From Cryptomeria japonica (taxonomy: Eukaryota > Streptophyta > Pinopsida > Cupressales > Cupressaceae): 64,000 bases of DNA. Below, piece by piece: positions 12,901-23,313 of the stretch. The DNA lies in contig NC_081414.1 in assembly GCF_030272615.1 (NCBI RefSeq), positions 910,351,009 through 910,415,008 on the forward strand, in the 5' to 3' direction. Below the pieces are notes generated by a model. It was not told the origin of the DNA and made no database searches. It worked only from the letters and a program-made list of their open reading frames with translations. Positions within the stretch are counted from its first letter, which is position 1; the number at the start of each line of letters is the position of its first letter. Made by a program: the position numbers and the translations under genes.

Positions 12901-14153
12901 TCTCCATGCTCCGAAGACAATAGTGACTTAAAACACCTAACTGCCTCTGAAGCAATATCCTCGGGTTCTGTTAAAAGTCTGCCATTTGGACACTCAATAC
13001 AAGATATCCTATTTTTACTTCTCTTAATTTTTGTTGAAGAGTGAATTTTTTTTGTATTTCTATCACCATCTGAAAGCCAGAACTCCCTCGATTTCTGTCT
13101 CCAATAGATTTCTTCTCTGGATAAAACTTCTTCAAGCTCTACTTTTAGAAATTTTAGTTCATCAAAAACAAGAGGCACCATACCATGTTGAATCACATGT
13201 GAATTAAGACATTCAATCATATCTTGAATCCTCTATTTTTCTTGAAAGATGTTCTTAAAATGCAAGATATTCCATTCTCTAATATTAAATTTCAAAAATC
13301 TCAACTTCTTAGCAATCTGAAACATTCAGGATCCAGAGCAATAAGGAGCAGAACTCCACCATTTTTTGAGCAAAGGCAAAAAGGAAGAATCTCTAAACCA
13401 CATAGGTTCAAATTTAAAGGGTGACTTAAAAGGAGCTTTATCTTCCAAAATTGATAGGGAAATTGGAAAATGATCTGACCCCGAAACTGGAAGAATAGAG
13501 GAAAAAAATTCGAACTCTGAATCAATCCAAACATCTGATAACAAAAACCGGTCTAACCTTTCCGCAATCTAAGAAAAATCTCTTCGCATATTTGTCCATG
13601 TGAAAATCCCATTCTGAAATTGACAATCAAAAAGACCCATGTCCTTAATGAACATCCCAAAGTCTTCCATAATTGTTTTATTAGGAAGAATACCTCCTTT
13701 CTTTTCTCCTAGGTCAGTGATAGCATTAAAATCCCCCCCAAAAATTATAAAGGGACCATGCCTTAAAGGGGAGGAAATTCTCTTAAGATCTCCCCATAAT
13801 TTAGTCTTCCTTTGAATACCAGAAGGAGCATAAATATTAAAAAGCCAAAACTTAACCTTCGAAAGCTTGCTTTTAACTAAGGCCAACATCCAGTTTACAA
13901 TAGAAGCAACTAACTCAACCTCAATGTTATAGTTATTCCAAAGCAATGCCAAACCCCCTAACGCACCACAAGCTAGAGAGGAGAGGAATTCCCACTTTCT
14001 CCAAGAAGAAAAAACTAAATCAGCAGACTCCTTTGACAATTTTGTCTCTTGCAACATAAAAATATCACACTTAACTAATTCCATCTGAGACTTAATTAAG
14101 CACCTCTTGTTAGGGGCATTTAATCCCCTTACATTCCAAGATATAATTTTCAT
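9909..14153 (-). pseudogene. LINE ORF2: APE-type endonuclease, reverse transcriptase, zf-RVT, RNase H (three in-frame stops)
   Basis: One reading frame runs from ATG 14153 to the stop at 9909 (1,415 codons). It is broken only by a TAG at 13569-13571, a TGA at 13326-13328 and a TAG at 13233-13235. The N-terminal part has the endonuclease signatures SWNVRGLN, QETK, GGDFNAI and, after the first stop, SGSDHFPI. The reverse transcriptase has the DKALGPDGF block, motif A KLDMMKAYDRV (near 12365-12400), GLRQGDPMSPFLF and the catalytic FADD (12063-12077). A zf-RVT cysteine/histidine region lies near 10730-10990. The C-terminus is an RNase H with NFDGASHGNPG, CAEF, EGDS and ADFLA supplying the acidic residues. 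The 1,103 codons after the last stop are open. The protein would nick target DNA and prime reverse transcription there. Its ATG overlaps the ORF1 stop. Confidence 0.93.
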
Positions 14154-16473
14154 TTCTCTCGAGGGGAGACTGAGGCTCCCCTCTTTCCTTTAGACGGAGA
14201 AGACTTCCCTTCTCCAAAACTACTTTGAAGATTACACTTCACAGCCCCCGACCTACGTACAGGAGGACTGATAATAGACCTCTTACTCCTCTTACCCTTA
14301 AGAGTACCACTTCCTTTCATAGCGTCACCAAGAGAAACCGAATGCTTCCCTTTCCCAACACTAGGAGAAAGAGACAAAGTCTGCTGAATCCCAACATCAA
14401 TTTCCAATTGAGTCTTTCGATTCTTTGGAGGCCTACCCCTGCCAAGAGAGACCATAGATGAAGCCCTAAATAGAGTAGTTTGAACAATTGGTAAACTCTT
14501 ACTTGACTTAGGAGAAGTCATGACTAAATTATCTATGATGCCCACTTCTAATGAGGCCAAAACCTCAAAAGGGTTAGCAAATGCAGAAATAGGAAGGGTC
14601 GATTTAATTCCCCCCAAGTCATTCTCAATGGAACATATAACCCTATTCGTAATGTCCTCATCCATCTGATGCTCATGATCTTTAAAAAGATCATTTACTT
14701 GGTGAACCAAATTTTCATCTGGCACAATAACAGGAATGTCCCCCAACTGAATATTATTTCTTAAGGCAGCGTTATTATCCACATCCACATCAACATGCTG
14801 TGAAGAATTAGACACCAATTCTTTGACTTGTTGAGCAAGGATAGCATCATCAGGAAACCCTAGAGAAGAAACCCCAACATTAGACTCCGAGACAACCCCA
14901 TCATTCTTCGCAAAAATCTAACCAATCCCCTGATAACTTTCTAAGTATTCTTTTGACTTCACAGGACAGACAGGATTCCCAGCACCATCATTTAGTGACT
15001 TATCCAAGGAATTCGAGGTAGCGAGATTTGGAAGCAAATCATCCACATTGTTGTCCCCTGAAACCACAATATTCTTGTGTGCTATTGTCTTATCCTTACT
15101 TGTAAATAACCCTACAGACTCTGGATCGTGAGACACAACATAGACCTCTCGCTTCCCAACATCCCTCATAGCCTGGTTAACCTCAAAAGTAGCGGAATGT
15201 TTCCCAGTGGAACCATTAACTAATAGTTTATCCAGAAATGGATTATCGTTACTACACAAGCAATGTTCTGCCTTATCTAGAACAGAGGATTTCAAAAAAT
15301 CCATAAGAAAAGGAGCATCCAATTGCAAGGAAGTTTTACCAAAGTCTTTCTCCAACTTATTAATTGGTTGTTTCCAGATACCCTCATGAGATTTAATGAT
15401 ACAGGTCCGAGGGCAAACATTATTAGGGTTAGTCAGGACACAGATTTTTACCAAAACCTCCCCCTCCACAAAATCAAATCTTGATGATAAGAAAGAACCA
15501 CAAGTATTACCAATTTGTTCCAAAACCTCTGGGTCCATAAATTGAAATGGTAATTTGGGCAAGCCAAACCAGAAAGGAACTAATTTAAAGCTTGACCAAG
15601 CAGGGACAAAAATGGTTTCCAAGCCGAAACAAACACTAAATTTTTACCAAACCAGTAATGTGAAGATTTTAAAACTTCATCCCTAACAGAAGAAGAGTTG
15701 AAAACAATAATAAATGCATTTGCAAAGAGTAATTGAAAATAACGCATATCAGACCACTTTTTCTACAATTTATGATGAAATTTAGATAAACTAGTTGCAT
15801 CCCCCCATATTTCCCCAGAAATAGCATGTGTATGCAAACAACGAGCTTTCAAATCCACAACAGAATCAAGTAAATCAATGCATGGAACAGGAGCCCATAC
15901 CTGTGAAGACCCACATCCTAAATCAGAGCCGGTTTGATTTTCACTTACCTTATCGTCTTTTCCTGATGTCGAAGATTCCCTTACCTTATCCCCTCTTTGA
16001 TGTGACGAAGATAACTCAAGCGGGTTACTGTTAGATTGTTTGTCCATCATCTTTTCACCAACATTCAATCGAGAAACCCTAATTGCCTCATTTATAGATG
16101 AAAACTTCACAACTTTCGCATAGGATGGTTTTCCTCCCAACTCTGTAGATCATTTACTCAGAAGCCCCTTTAAATGATTTGGGATAAACTTTTGCCGTGG
16201 GCCTTGACCAAAATGCCTACGATCCAAAAATCGTTGATGCCTTTCACCAGATCTATCCATACTCCGCCAATTTCCACTGCTTGGACCTCTGAAAAAACCC
16301 CGAAAATACTTGGAGACCGGTCTGAAATTTCTTAAGTCTGCCCTCAACCAATTTTGCGCTGCCATATCTACCCATTTGCCCTTCATGAAGACCAGCTGTG
16401 GGACATGCGGCGGATCATCCCAGCCCACATCAGCCCACTCGCCAATAACCCCAGTTTCGCCCATACCGAGCAA
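14150..16473 (-). pseudogene. LINE ORF1, RNA-binding DUF4283-like protein (stops and a frameshift)
   Basis: The start is probably ATG 16473. The frame is interrupted by stops near 16141-16149 and 15760-15763, shifts frame near 15610, then continues with one stop at 14915-14917 to a TGA at 14150-14152. The middle holds a segment typical of the DUF4283 region of plant LINE ORF1 (PFWFGLPKLPFQFMDPEVL, residues encoded near 15520-15570). The C-terminal third is rich in Lys, Arg and Ser, with several basic clusters that fit nucleic-acid binding. I found no CCHC zinc knuckle. In the family ORF1 packages the LINE RNA with the ORF2 protein. The stop forms ATGA with the ORF2 start, hinting at coupled translation. 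Confidence 0.8.
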
Positions 16474-17277
16474 GAAATTGCAATCTTATCTCTATTATTA
16501 CTAGGGTAGCAGAAGGTTTAATGTTCTGAACCCAACTTATAGGTTCATAGTGACTAAGCAGCTGATCGTGGGTCTGTAGCAACTGATCAAGGGAGAGAAT
16601 GAAAAATCCGGCTTCTGAATGTGTTGTTAGCGCTTCAATGCAGTGATTCAAATGCCCTGTCGTGTGAACTCTTCTGCAGATGACCTAAATCCTGGCATCC
16701 CAGGTGTGACTGGTGGCTTGTCTAATGCTCAGTGAATTTTGACGCCTGGAAATGAAATTGCTATTGTTGGGCGTAGCTAAACCCTAATGATCAAACCCCC
16801 ATCTCTGATTTCTGCACGCTTGTGATGGTTAGAGGAGCGGTTGCAATGGCTGCTGATGCATTGTCAATGTGCTCTCCCAGATTTCAGGCTTCCCACTAGA
16901 TGTTTCCAGCAACACCGCTTACAATTTCCGCTCAAATATATTTATCAAAAGCCCCGCTCTTTCCAAAAATGTATCTATTTTTGAATGTCTCTATTCAAAT
17001 TTGCTGAGTGTGACATGAAATCACAGAGGCTCGACGAAAGAGAAACCCTCAAAATTTCATTGATATTGTAATTCGTAGCTTCTACTAATCATGAACTACC
17101 AAAATATTGATCCTTCAAGAGTGAAATATGAATGTTTGAGAGCATGGCATTTGGGGTGATGAGAGCTGCCTCCAAATCCTCCGCTGAAAATTTCACTCCG
17201 ATTTCCAGAACAGGGCGAAAAACATGAAAGAAATTAAGCACAGATGCGAGCTGCCACATGCTACACAGCTTCCCTCC
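16474..17277 (-). other. LINE 5' leader and probable internal promoter
   Basis: About 800 bases with more GC than the flanks, lying between the ORF1 start and the inferred 5' end. No ORF is visible. In LINEs this region supplies the internal promoter, but no specific element was recognised. Confidence 0.55.
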
Positions 17278-17293
17278 ACAAAAACTATATAAA

Positions 17294-18474
17294 AAAAATT
17301 AAATATTAAGAAAAATTAAAATTAATAATAAATAACAATAGTCTTGATAGATAATAATTTTATTAAGTCAAATTAATTAAATAAAAATAGTAATAATTTT
17401 TTAAATTCATTGTAATTTAAATATAATAAAATATGTATAAAAGTATAATTATTTTTAAACATATTAATTCAATAAAAGAAAACCATAACTAAAAATAACA
17501 AATCAATTTATTTTATTATAACATAACATTTGTTTTACTTATGTAATTATTATAAAATGCCTCACAAAAATAAATAAAGTTTAATTTTTAAAGCTTAAGG
17601 ATACAAAATTTACATATATTTCTGGCTATATAGTTGTCACTAAAACTAATTATTTTGGATTTCCTAAAGATCCACTTATAACAGCTAAATTGTATTTAGC
17701 CAATAAGTGTACATAAAAATAATTTTTGTAATTTATAATGTTAAAAATTGTACAATTAGACTTTTGTAAATAAAAGATTGAAAAAATCAAAAGTTAAAAT
17801 TTGTTTGTGATTGGTTCAAATTAATTTTTTTAATAACTAGTTAACTGGAAAAACAAAAAAACTCATTACAATAGTATTGCCTAACAGCAAGGACTAATAA
17901 TATTTGAATATTTACTTCTTGTGCCTATAAAATAATATTTGAATATTTACTTCTTGTGCCTATAAAATAATATTTGAATATTTCTTAATTGTAGATTTTT
18001 TTAACTATTATGTAGATATAAGTATATCTTTGTTCTTTTTATGTCAAATATTGAAATATATAAAAATAACTTATTTAGCTAATGATGGAATCCTCTTCCT
18101 CGATTACAAATAGTTAATTCCAAATGATAAGAAATCATTTATATCATTGAATATGAAAAAAATGTATATTTCATTCTTTCATTTTTAGTTTTTATGTTAT
18201 TTTGTGTGGGTGTTATTGGCTCTCAAAAATGTATTCTAACAAATTTCAATGAATAACATCAAAATTTAAGGTCATGGAATGTCAGCAAAGTGTAATGAAT
18301 AGGAGTTATAGTCATATTGTGACATGAATGGGCTAGTGCAAGTGAGTGGGTAAGCTTATTTTCTCTTCAAGCATTTTCTAGGCCAAGGGGTTGGTTGGGG
18401 GGTGTTTCCTAAGGTCTTAACTATAAGACAATTTAAAGAGAAATAAACAAATAGATTCAATGACCTAACAACCA
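17294..18474. other. Very AT-rich DNA, no gene
   Basis: Long A/T runs without coding potential. It continues the AT-rich target region left of the LINE and contains one 35-bp tandem repeat. Confidence 0.6.
17901..17984. repeat. 35-bp tandem repeat, 2.4 copies
   Basis: Units start at 17901, 17936 and 17971 (TATTTGAATATTTACTTC...). The end of the unit, CTTGTGCCTATAAAA, resembles CTTGTTGTGCCTATAAAA near 9091-9108 on the other side of the LINE, so both may belong to one old AT-rich element split by the LINE. Confidence 0.85.
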
Positions 18475-18960
18475 TATCCACGGTGCTATGATTCTCTATG
18501 ATTGCCTAGTTTGTTTCTTATTTTATTTTTTAAGAACCCCAAAGCACTGAAAACTCTCTCATCCTCCACCGAGCCCAATATCGTGTTTTGACATAAATCA
18601 ACAAGTTTGAGAAACTCTGATAATGAATCAACCAATTGTATGCTCTAACCTATTTTTGTCCAAACCTTTGTTACCGATCTCTCTTCCAAAGGGTTCTCTG
18701 CTTTTTTCGATTCTTCAAAATGATGCCTCATAGTTAATGCAAAACGGGATGATTGCTCTCTAAGAATTATTTCATTTAAAATTTCTTCTATAGTTTGTCC
18801 ATTAATTTCTACAAATTTGCAAAAATGGTTTATAAAAGTCATTATCCTCTAACGAAAATCAATCGGATTGTCGAGTTCCCAATATTGAGGAAACACAATA
18901 GACATGACTTCAAGTAACTCATCATGAGGGAATTGTTTTCTAATTTTTGAGGACCTACAA
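18475..18960 (-). pseudogene. hAT transposase C-terminal (dimerisation) fragment
   Basis: Conceptual minus-strand translation, with stops, gives a coding-like text of about 160 residues. Near the upstream end is HDELLEVMSIVFPQYW, then a 65-residue open stretch at 18645-18842, then after a stop SEFLKLVDLCQNTILGSV followed by EDERVFSALGFLKNKIRNKL. The last motif is the hallmark of the hAT-family dimerisation domain (usually ..SE.ERVFS.L..LKNK.RN.L). In-frame stops near 18643, 18854 and 18500 show decay. The catalytic part and terminal inverted repeats were not found, so only the C-terminal end of an old element remains. Confidence 0.72.
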
Positions 18961-21900
18961 GACCTCTTGTTAGCAAGAAATTTGAGGGACACAAACTAGA
19001 GTTCTGAGTCCTAGTGATTTTCTAGTGTTGTAGTCCTTGTACTCCAAACTCAATCTTATTAAGAGAAGAGTGAATTAGATCCAGGCAAGGGACTAACTAA
19101 TAACTAGCATAAGAACATACACAATATAATATATTAAGACTCAAAAGAATTTGTATTATTTATATTCATTTAGTACATCATACATATCCTTATAACTCCA
19201 TTCATATCATTACATTCCTTTTATGGCCTTTCTATATATATTCCCTATATCTACCTTGTATTCTCCTTAATTTCACCTTACTTATCTCTTTCTACCAATG
19301 AATGCATCTTTCTATATACTTATATCTACAAAATGAGATGTGACCCTTACAAAGTATTTCTAGCCTACATACATCGTTCCAATTCTAATGCTCTGTAGGT
19401 TGATGTGGTAAGATGCGACAAGATCTCCAAATGTCTATCTGTTGTCCATTTTCCTGTCAACACCTCCTATAAGTAGATAACATCCATGCACGCTCAACAA
19501 AAAATAACATTGTTATACCCCTCCAAGTTCATTGAGCATACACATGTACATGATGGAAACATACTCTCACGACCCTCTACATGATCTTTTCTAGCTTTAT
19601 TTAGATAAGGCATAAGTTGCATCACTAGATCATGAAAGCATGGATGAACCTTAATTTAGTCATGACCTGTCAAGAACAAGAAAATCTTACTTAAAGTGAG
19701 ATATTTTGGTTTCCCACCAATCAAATTAGTGGCTACTAGGTTCTATTGTGTGAAAGTCGTTAATCAACCCCCACATTAACCCAAGGATCAATTGCAACCA
19801 AAACAACCGTCCATACAAGAGAGAAGCAAGGAAAATGCTATGAAGGTAAAGAATTCATTAAATGTAGAGTGAAACTAGTAAAGTGAAAAAAAATTATAGA
19901 AAAAAACCCATTTTCGAAAGAGAAAGTCTTAAACAAACATGTACTAGTGAAAGAAGGAAAGGACTCAATATGACCCTCAAGCACTACTTCTATCACCAAA
20001 GTACAATAGATATCACCATATTGGAGAGATACAAATTTTGTAGCCTACCCACAATGTGTGATCTCCTACAATGATGGTGGATGCTCAACAAAGGATGATG
20101 ATGGAGATGAATGAACATCGAACAACATTCCTCCCCTTGGAAAGAAATAAAGTCATATAGATGTGGAATATCTTTCTATGATGAAATAAATACCATGATG
20201 TATGATGATGACTTTGATCTATGCTCAAATATTGTCATGACTATGTGAAAGTATGTCACAATCAAATCAAGTATGAGCCCAATAAATGAAAGAGGTGACA
20301 AACCAAGATAATGTGCAAATGAATGAAGAAAAAGATCCAAAGATGGAGATGGTGTGACAACAATGATGGTTCAAAGAGGAGATGGTTGTCGTCGCGTGCT
20401 TCTGTCAAATTTATAAGTTGGGACTCACAAAACAAGCTTGCACTATTTTTAAAGTACTCATCCCAATGTATCGAATCTAGATGACTACGATGTACCTATT
20501 GTGAAAAATGACTCAAAACAAAAAGAGATGGAGACTTGATCTTAATGTATGCCATCTAACTATATATGGCATCCCAAGATTATGAATCCACATAAGATGC
20601 TTGAATATGAACACTTAAAGATGTATATGACAATGTTGGAATGCCAGAATCCATCTTAAGATGTTGACTCAAACATAAAGACAATGAAACCTCTTAATCC
20701 AATTACAAGTTATAGAAGTCAAATAATCAATTACTATATTTATAGGAGAAGGAGAATTAGGCAAAGCCTTAACATTGTCACAATTATCAAGACCTTCCAA
20801 ATAACCAATCTACTCTTTCATATCATCATCACATGATAGATTATCACAATTATCAAGGTGTAGAAAATTTTCCATAAAAGTATCATAGGAATGGAGAGAG
20901 ATGTCGATCTCCAAATATCTCCCAAATTGTAGTCCAAAGAGTACATGAACACTTAATATATGAGATAAAACACATATTGTCAAAATAAATCTTGCAAGTA
21001 ACCAAACCAAGGACATAATCATTGTTGATATCACTTGCTTGCTTCCAATTGTATGCACTTGATTCAAGGTAAAGTCCATAAATATGTGGCAAGAGATGAA
21101 TCCACATGAGATGTTTCAAGATATCATCAAGGGGTAGAAAATTGTCCATAAAAGGGTCACCCAGGAATGGAGAGAGATGTGGGTCTCCAAAGATCTCCCA
21201 AATTTTGGTCCAAAGAGTACATGGGCATTCAATGTGTGTTATAGAACACAATGTCATAAGCAATCTTGCAAACAATCAATCTAAGGACATAATTATTCTT
21301 AATATATCATGCTTGCTTCTAATTATGTTTTTTTGGTTAAGAGGCAAGTCCATAAAGATGTGGCAAGAGATGAAGCTAAAGGAAATGTTTCAAGATACCA
21401 TCTTGCAAAAACTTATAATTCCCTTTTCTCAAGTTGATTATGAATGGATGAATGAAAAAGCCATGATTTTACAATGATATACTCCCTGTATACAAATTAT
21501 AAATCAAAACACAAGAAATTAAAATATTCAAAATAAAAAAATGGTTCCATGTTTTATAAAATATTTAAAGTACAAGTCAACAAAAATAGTGACTTCAGAT
21601 TGGAAACACATGTGCCTAAAGAAAAATCAAGAAAAATACAAATGAATGGTTACATGGTGCTCAAAATCAACTTTTTGATGCCTATTTATTTATTTATGAA
21701 AATTTGATTTTGTATGCCCAAATAATGGATTTTTCTGTAAAACTATTTTTTCAAAGCTTTTAAAAAAGCAATTGCATAGTTTGGGCATTGGTCACCCATA
21801 TGACAAAGTGGTTATGAGTAGGGCTTGGTAGTTGATGATGTCAACTTTGCATTGACAACTACTAATTTCTTTAATTTTTTAAAACATTTTTTTGAAAATA

Positions 21901-22529
21901 AATCAATTGGAATGTTGTAGGCATGGCACAAGCAAAGGATGGAAAGAACATTCTCTAAGGGATTTCTTGATACAACAATGTTAGCCAATATAATATGGCA
22001 ATTTTAAATAATTTTTCCTCAAATTTTGTAAACCAATCTCCGCCCCCTCAAAATAAATAAATAAAAGAGCTCCAAAATTTTCTTGTATCAAACCCAATCA
22101 TGCCTTATATGTCTTTATGTGTTTTTGGGCCTTTTGAGCATAATTGTGATTTCTGTTTAGCACTAGGATGTATTATTTGAAAGATATTGGCCAAAAATCT
22201 CTTAAAAGAGGAATGATAATTACAAAGATTCCTTGTAGGAGTTTTTGATCAACCCCACATAGCTTAAGGATCACTTCTAACCAAAAAATCCTTCCAAACA
22301 AGAGTGAGACAATAGAAATGATATGAAGCTAGGCATTTTGTTAAATAAAAAATAAAACTAGTATAATATACAATGAAGAAATCCTTGTTATAAAGATAAG
22401 GATGAAACCACAACATAGTAAAATAGAGAAATTCAATAAAAATATCTCTAATAAGTTTTTGGGACACCACCTCATTTGTACAACCGGCCATCAAGGTAAT
22501 TAAGGAGTTCACATATTCACTTCATCAAC
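18961..22529. other. Old repeat-derived DNA, no intact gene
   Basis: No long ORF occurs. The region contains a 274-bp tandem duplication (20854-21400). It also contains a pair of diverged direct-repeat blocks about 2.5 kb apart (about 19761-19890 and 22246-22370) that share ATCAACCC, AAGGATCA, AACCAAAA and ACTAGTA landmarks. Some minus-strand segments in the duplication (CTLWTKIWEIFGD) resemble the Gag of Ty1/copia elements, but this is weak. Confidence 0.45.
20854..21400. repeat. 274-bp tandem duplication
   Basis: CAAGGTGTAGAAAATTTTCC at 20854 recurs as CAAGGGGTAGAAAATTGTCC at 21128. The copies share GGAATGGAGAGAGATG, TCTCCCAAATT, CCAAAGAGTACATG, AAGGACATAAT and TGTGGCAAGAGATGAA in order, with clear divergence. 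A more decayed third copy may lie to the left, near 20570-20720. Confidence 0.8.
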
Positions 22530-22726
22530 CAACATCTAAAGAAGAAATTGATAGAATGATGAAGATCAAAGTTGCCATTCAAAAGTTTAAGAAAAGTTAG
22601 ATGAGTTTAAAGAATTACAAGAGAAGATGGAGAAATGGAACTTTTCTCATAGAATAAAACTAAAATATTACAAGGTCAATACAAATGAGCTAAATGAAGT
22701 TGTTAATTCCTTCCACTTAGAGTGAG
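22530..22726 (+). pseudogene. Small coiled-coil ORF remnant with one frameshift
   Basis: Plus-strand translation from 22530 reads PTSKEEIDRMMKIKVAIQKF, then after a frame change near 22594 reads LDEFKELQEKMEKWNFSHR and on to a stop at 22720-22722. The composition (Lys/Glu/Leu, heptad-like) is far more protein-like than the surrounding AT-rich sequence. I do not recognise the family. It could be the end of a transposon protein or a decayed gene exon. Confidence 0.4.
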
Positions 22727-23313
22727 CTTAGTAGATAGGTGTTCATTTTAATTTTTCATTTATTTATTATTTTAAAGATGTAATAAATCAACTCTAGAGT
22801 TGATATTTTAGAAAGTTGCCTTGAATTCTCCCGCTCAACTTGTAACTAGTAGCTAGTCTTATTTTAGATTGGGTCATTTAATGTTGGCTCTAGTTAAACT
22901 ATTTTCAAACCCACAATTATAGGATGCTTTTGATAATAAAGCAGCCAGAACAAGGGGGCTGACCCGAAATACACAGCAAGCTTAGAGAGAGCAACCAGCA
23001 CACACACAACTGCCAAACGACATCCAACCAATCCCTATCTTAATCATCAAAAACATATACCACCTACAGCTATAGAATAACCCAAGATTGATAACAATCT
23101 CATCCATATAGCAACTTAAATAACAAATAATTAAAAAGAAACTAACTTTAAACCATCTAACCTTAGAGATAAGCATATTGTTCAAACTATAATAACTAAA
23201 GAAAGTAAAAAGAGTCTTAACAAGCCTCATATGGCTAATAAAGAAATTAAACTTAACAGGGATCCAACCAATCCAGAAACTAAAACTATAACAAAAAAGG
23301 AAAGAAGCATCCA

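Larger units (their letters stand above)
9407..17277 (-). mobile_element. Near-full-length plant LINE (L1-type with RNase H), minus strand, about 7.9 kb
   Basis: On the minus strand the order is 5' leader (17277-16474), ORF1, ORF2, a 3' UTR and a poly(A) tail, seen on the plus strand as 18 T at 9407-9424. A probable target-site duplication flanks it: ACAAAATTATATAAA at 9392-9406 and ACAAAAACTATATAAA at 17278-17293 (one mismatch and one extra A). Both flanks are equally AT-rich, as expected for one insertion site. Domain content is endonuclease, reverse transcriptase, zf-RVT and RNase H. Stops in both ORFs and a frameshift in ORF1 show that the copy is dead, but the long open stretches (1,103 codons in ORF2) suggest moderate age. 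Confidence 0.93.
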
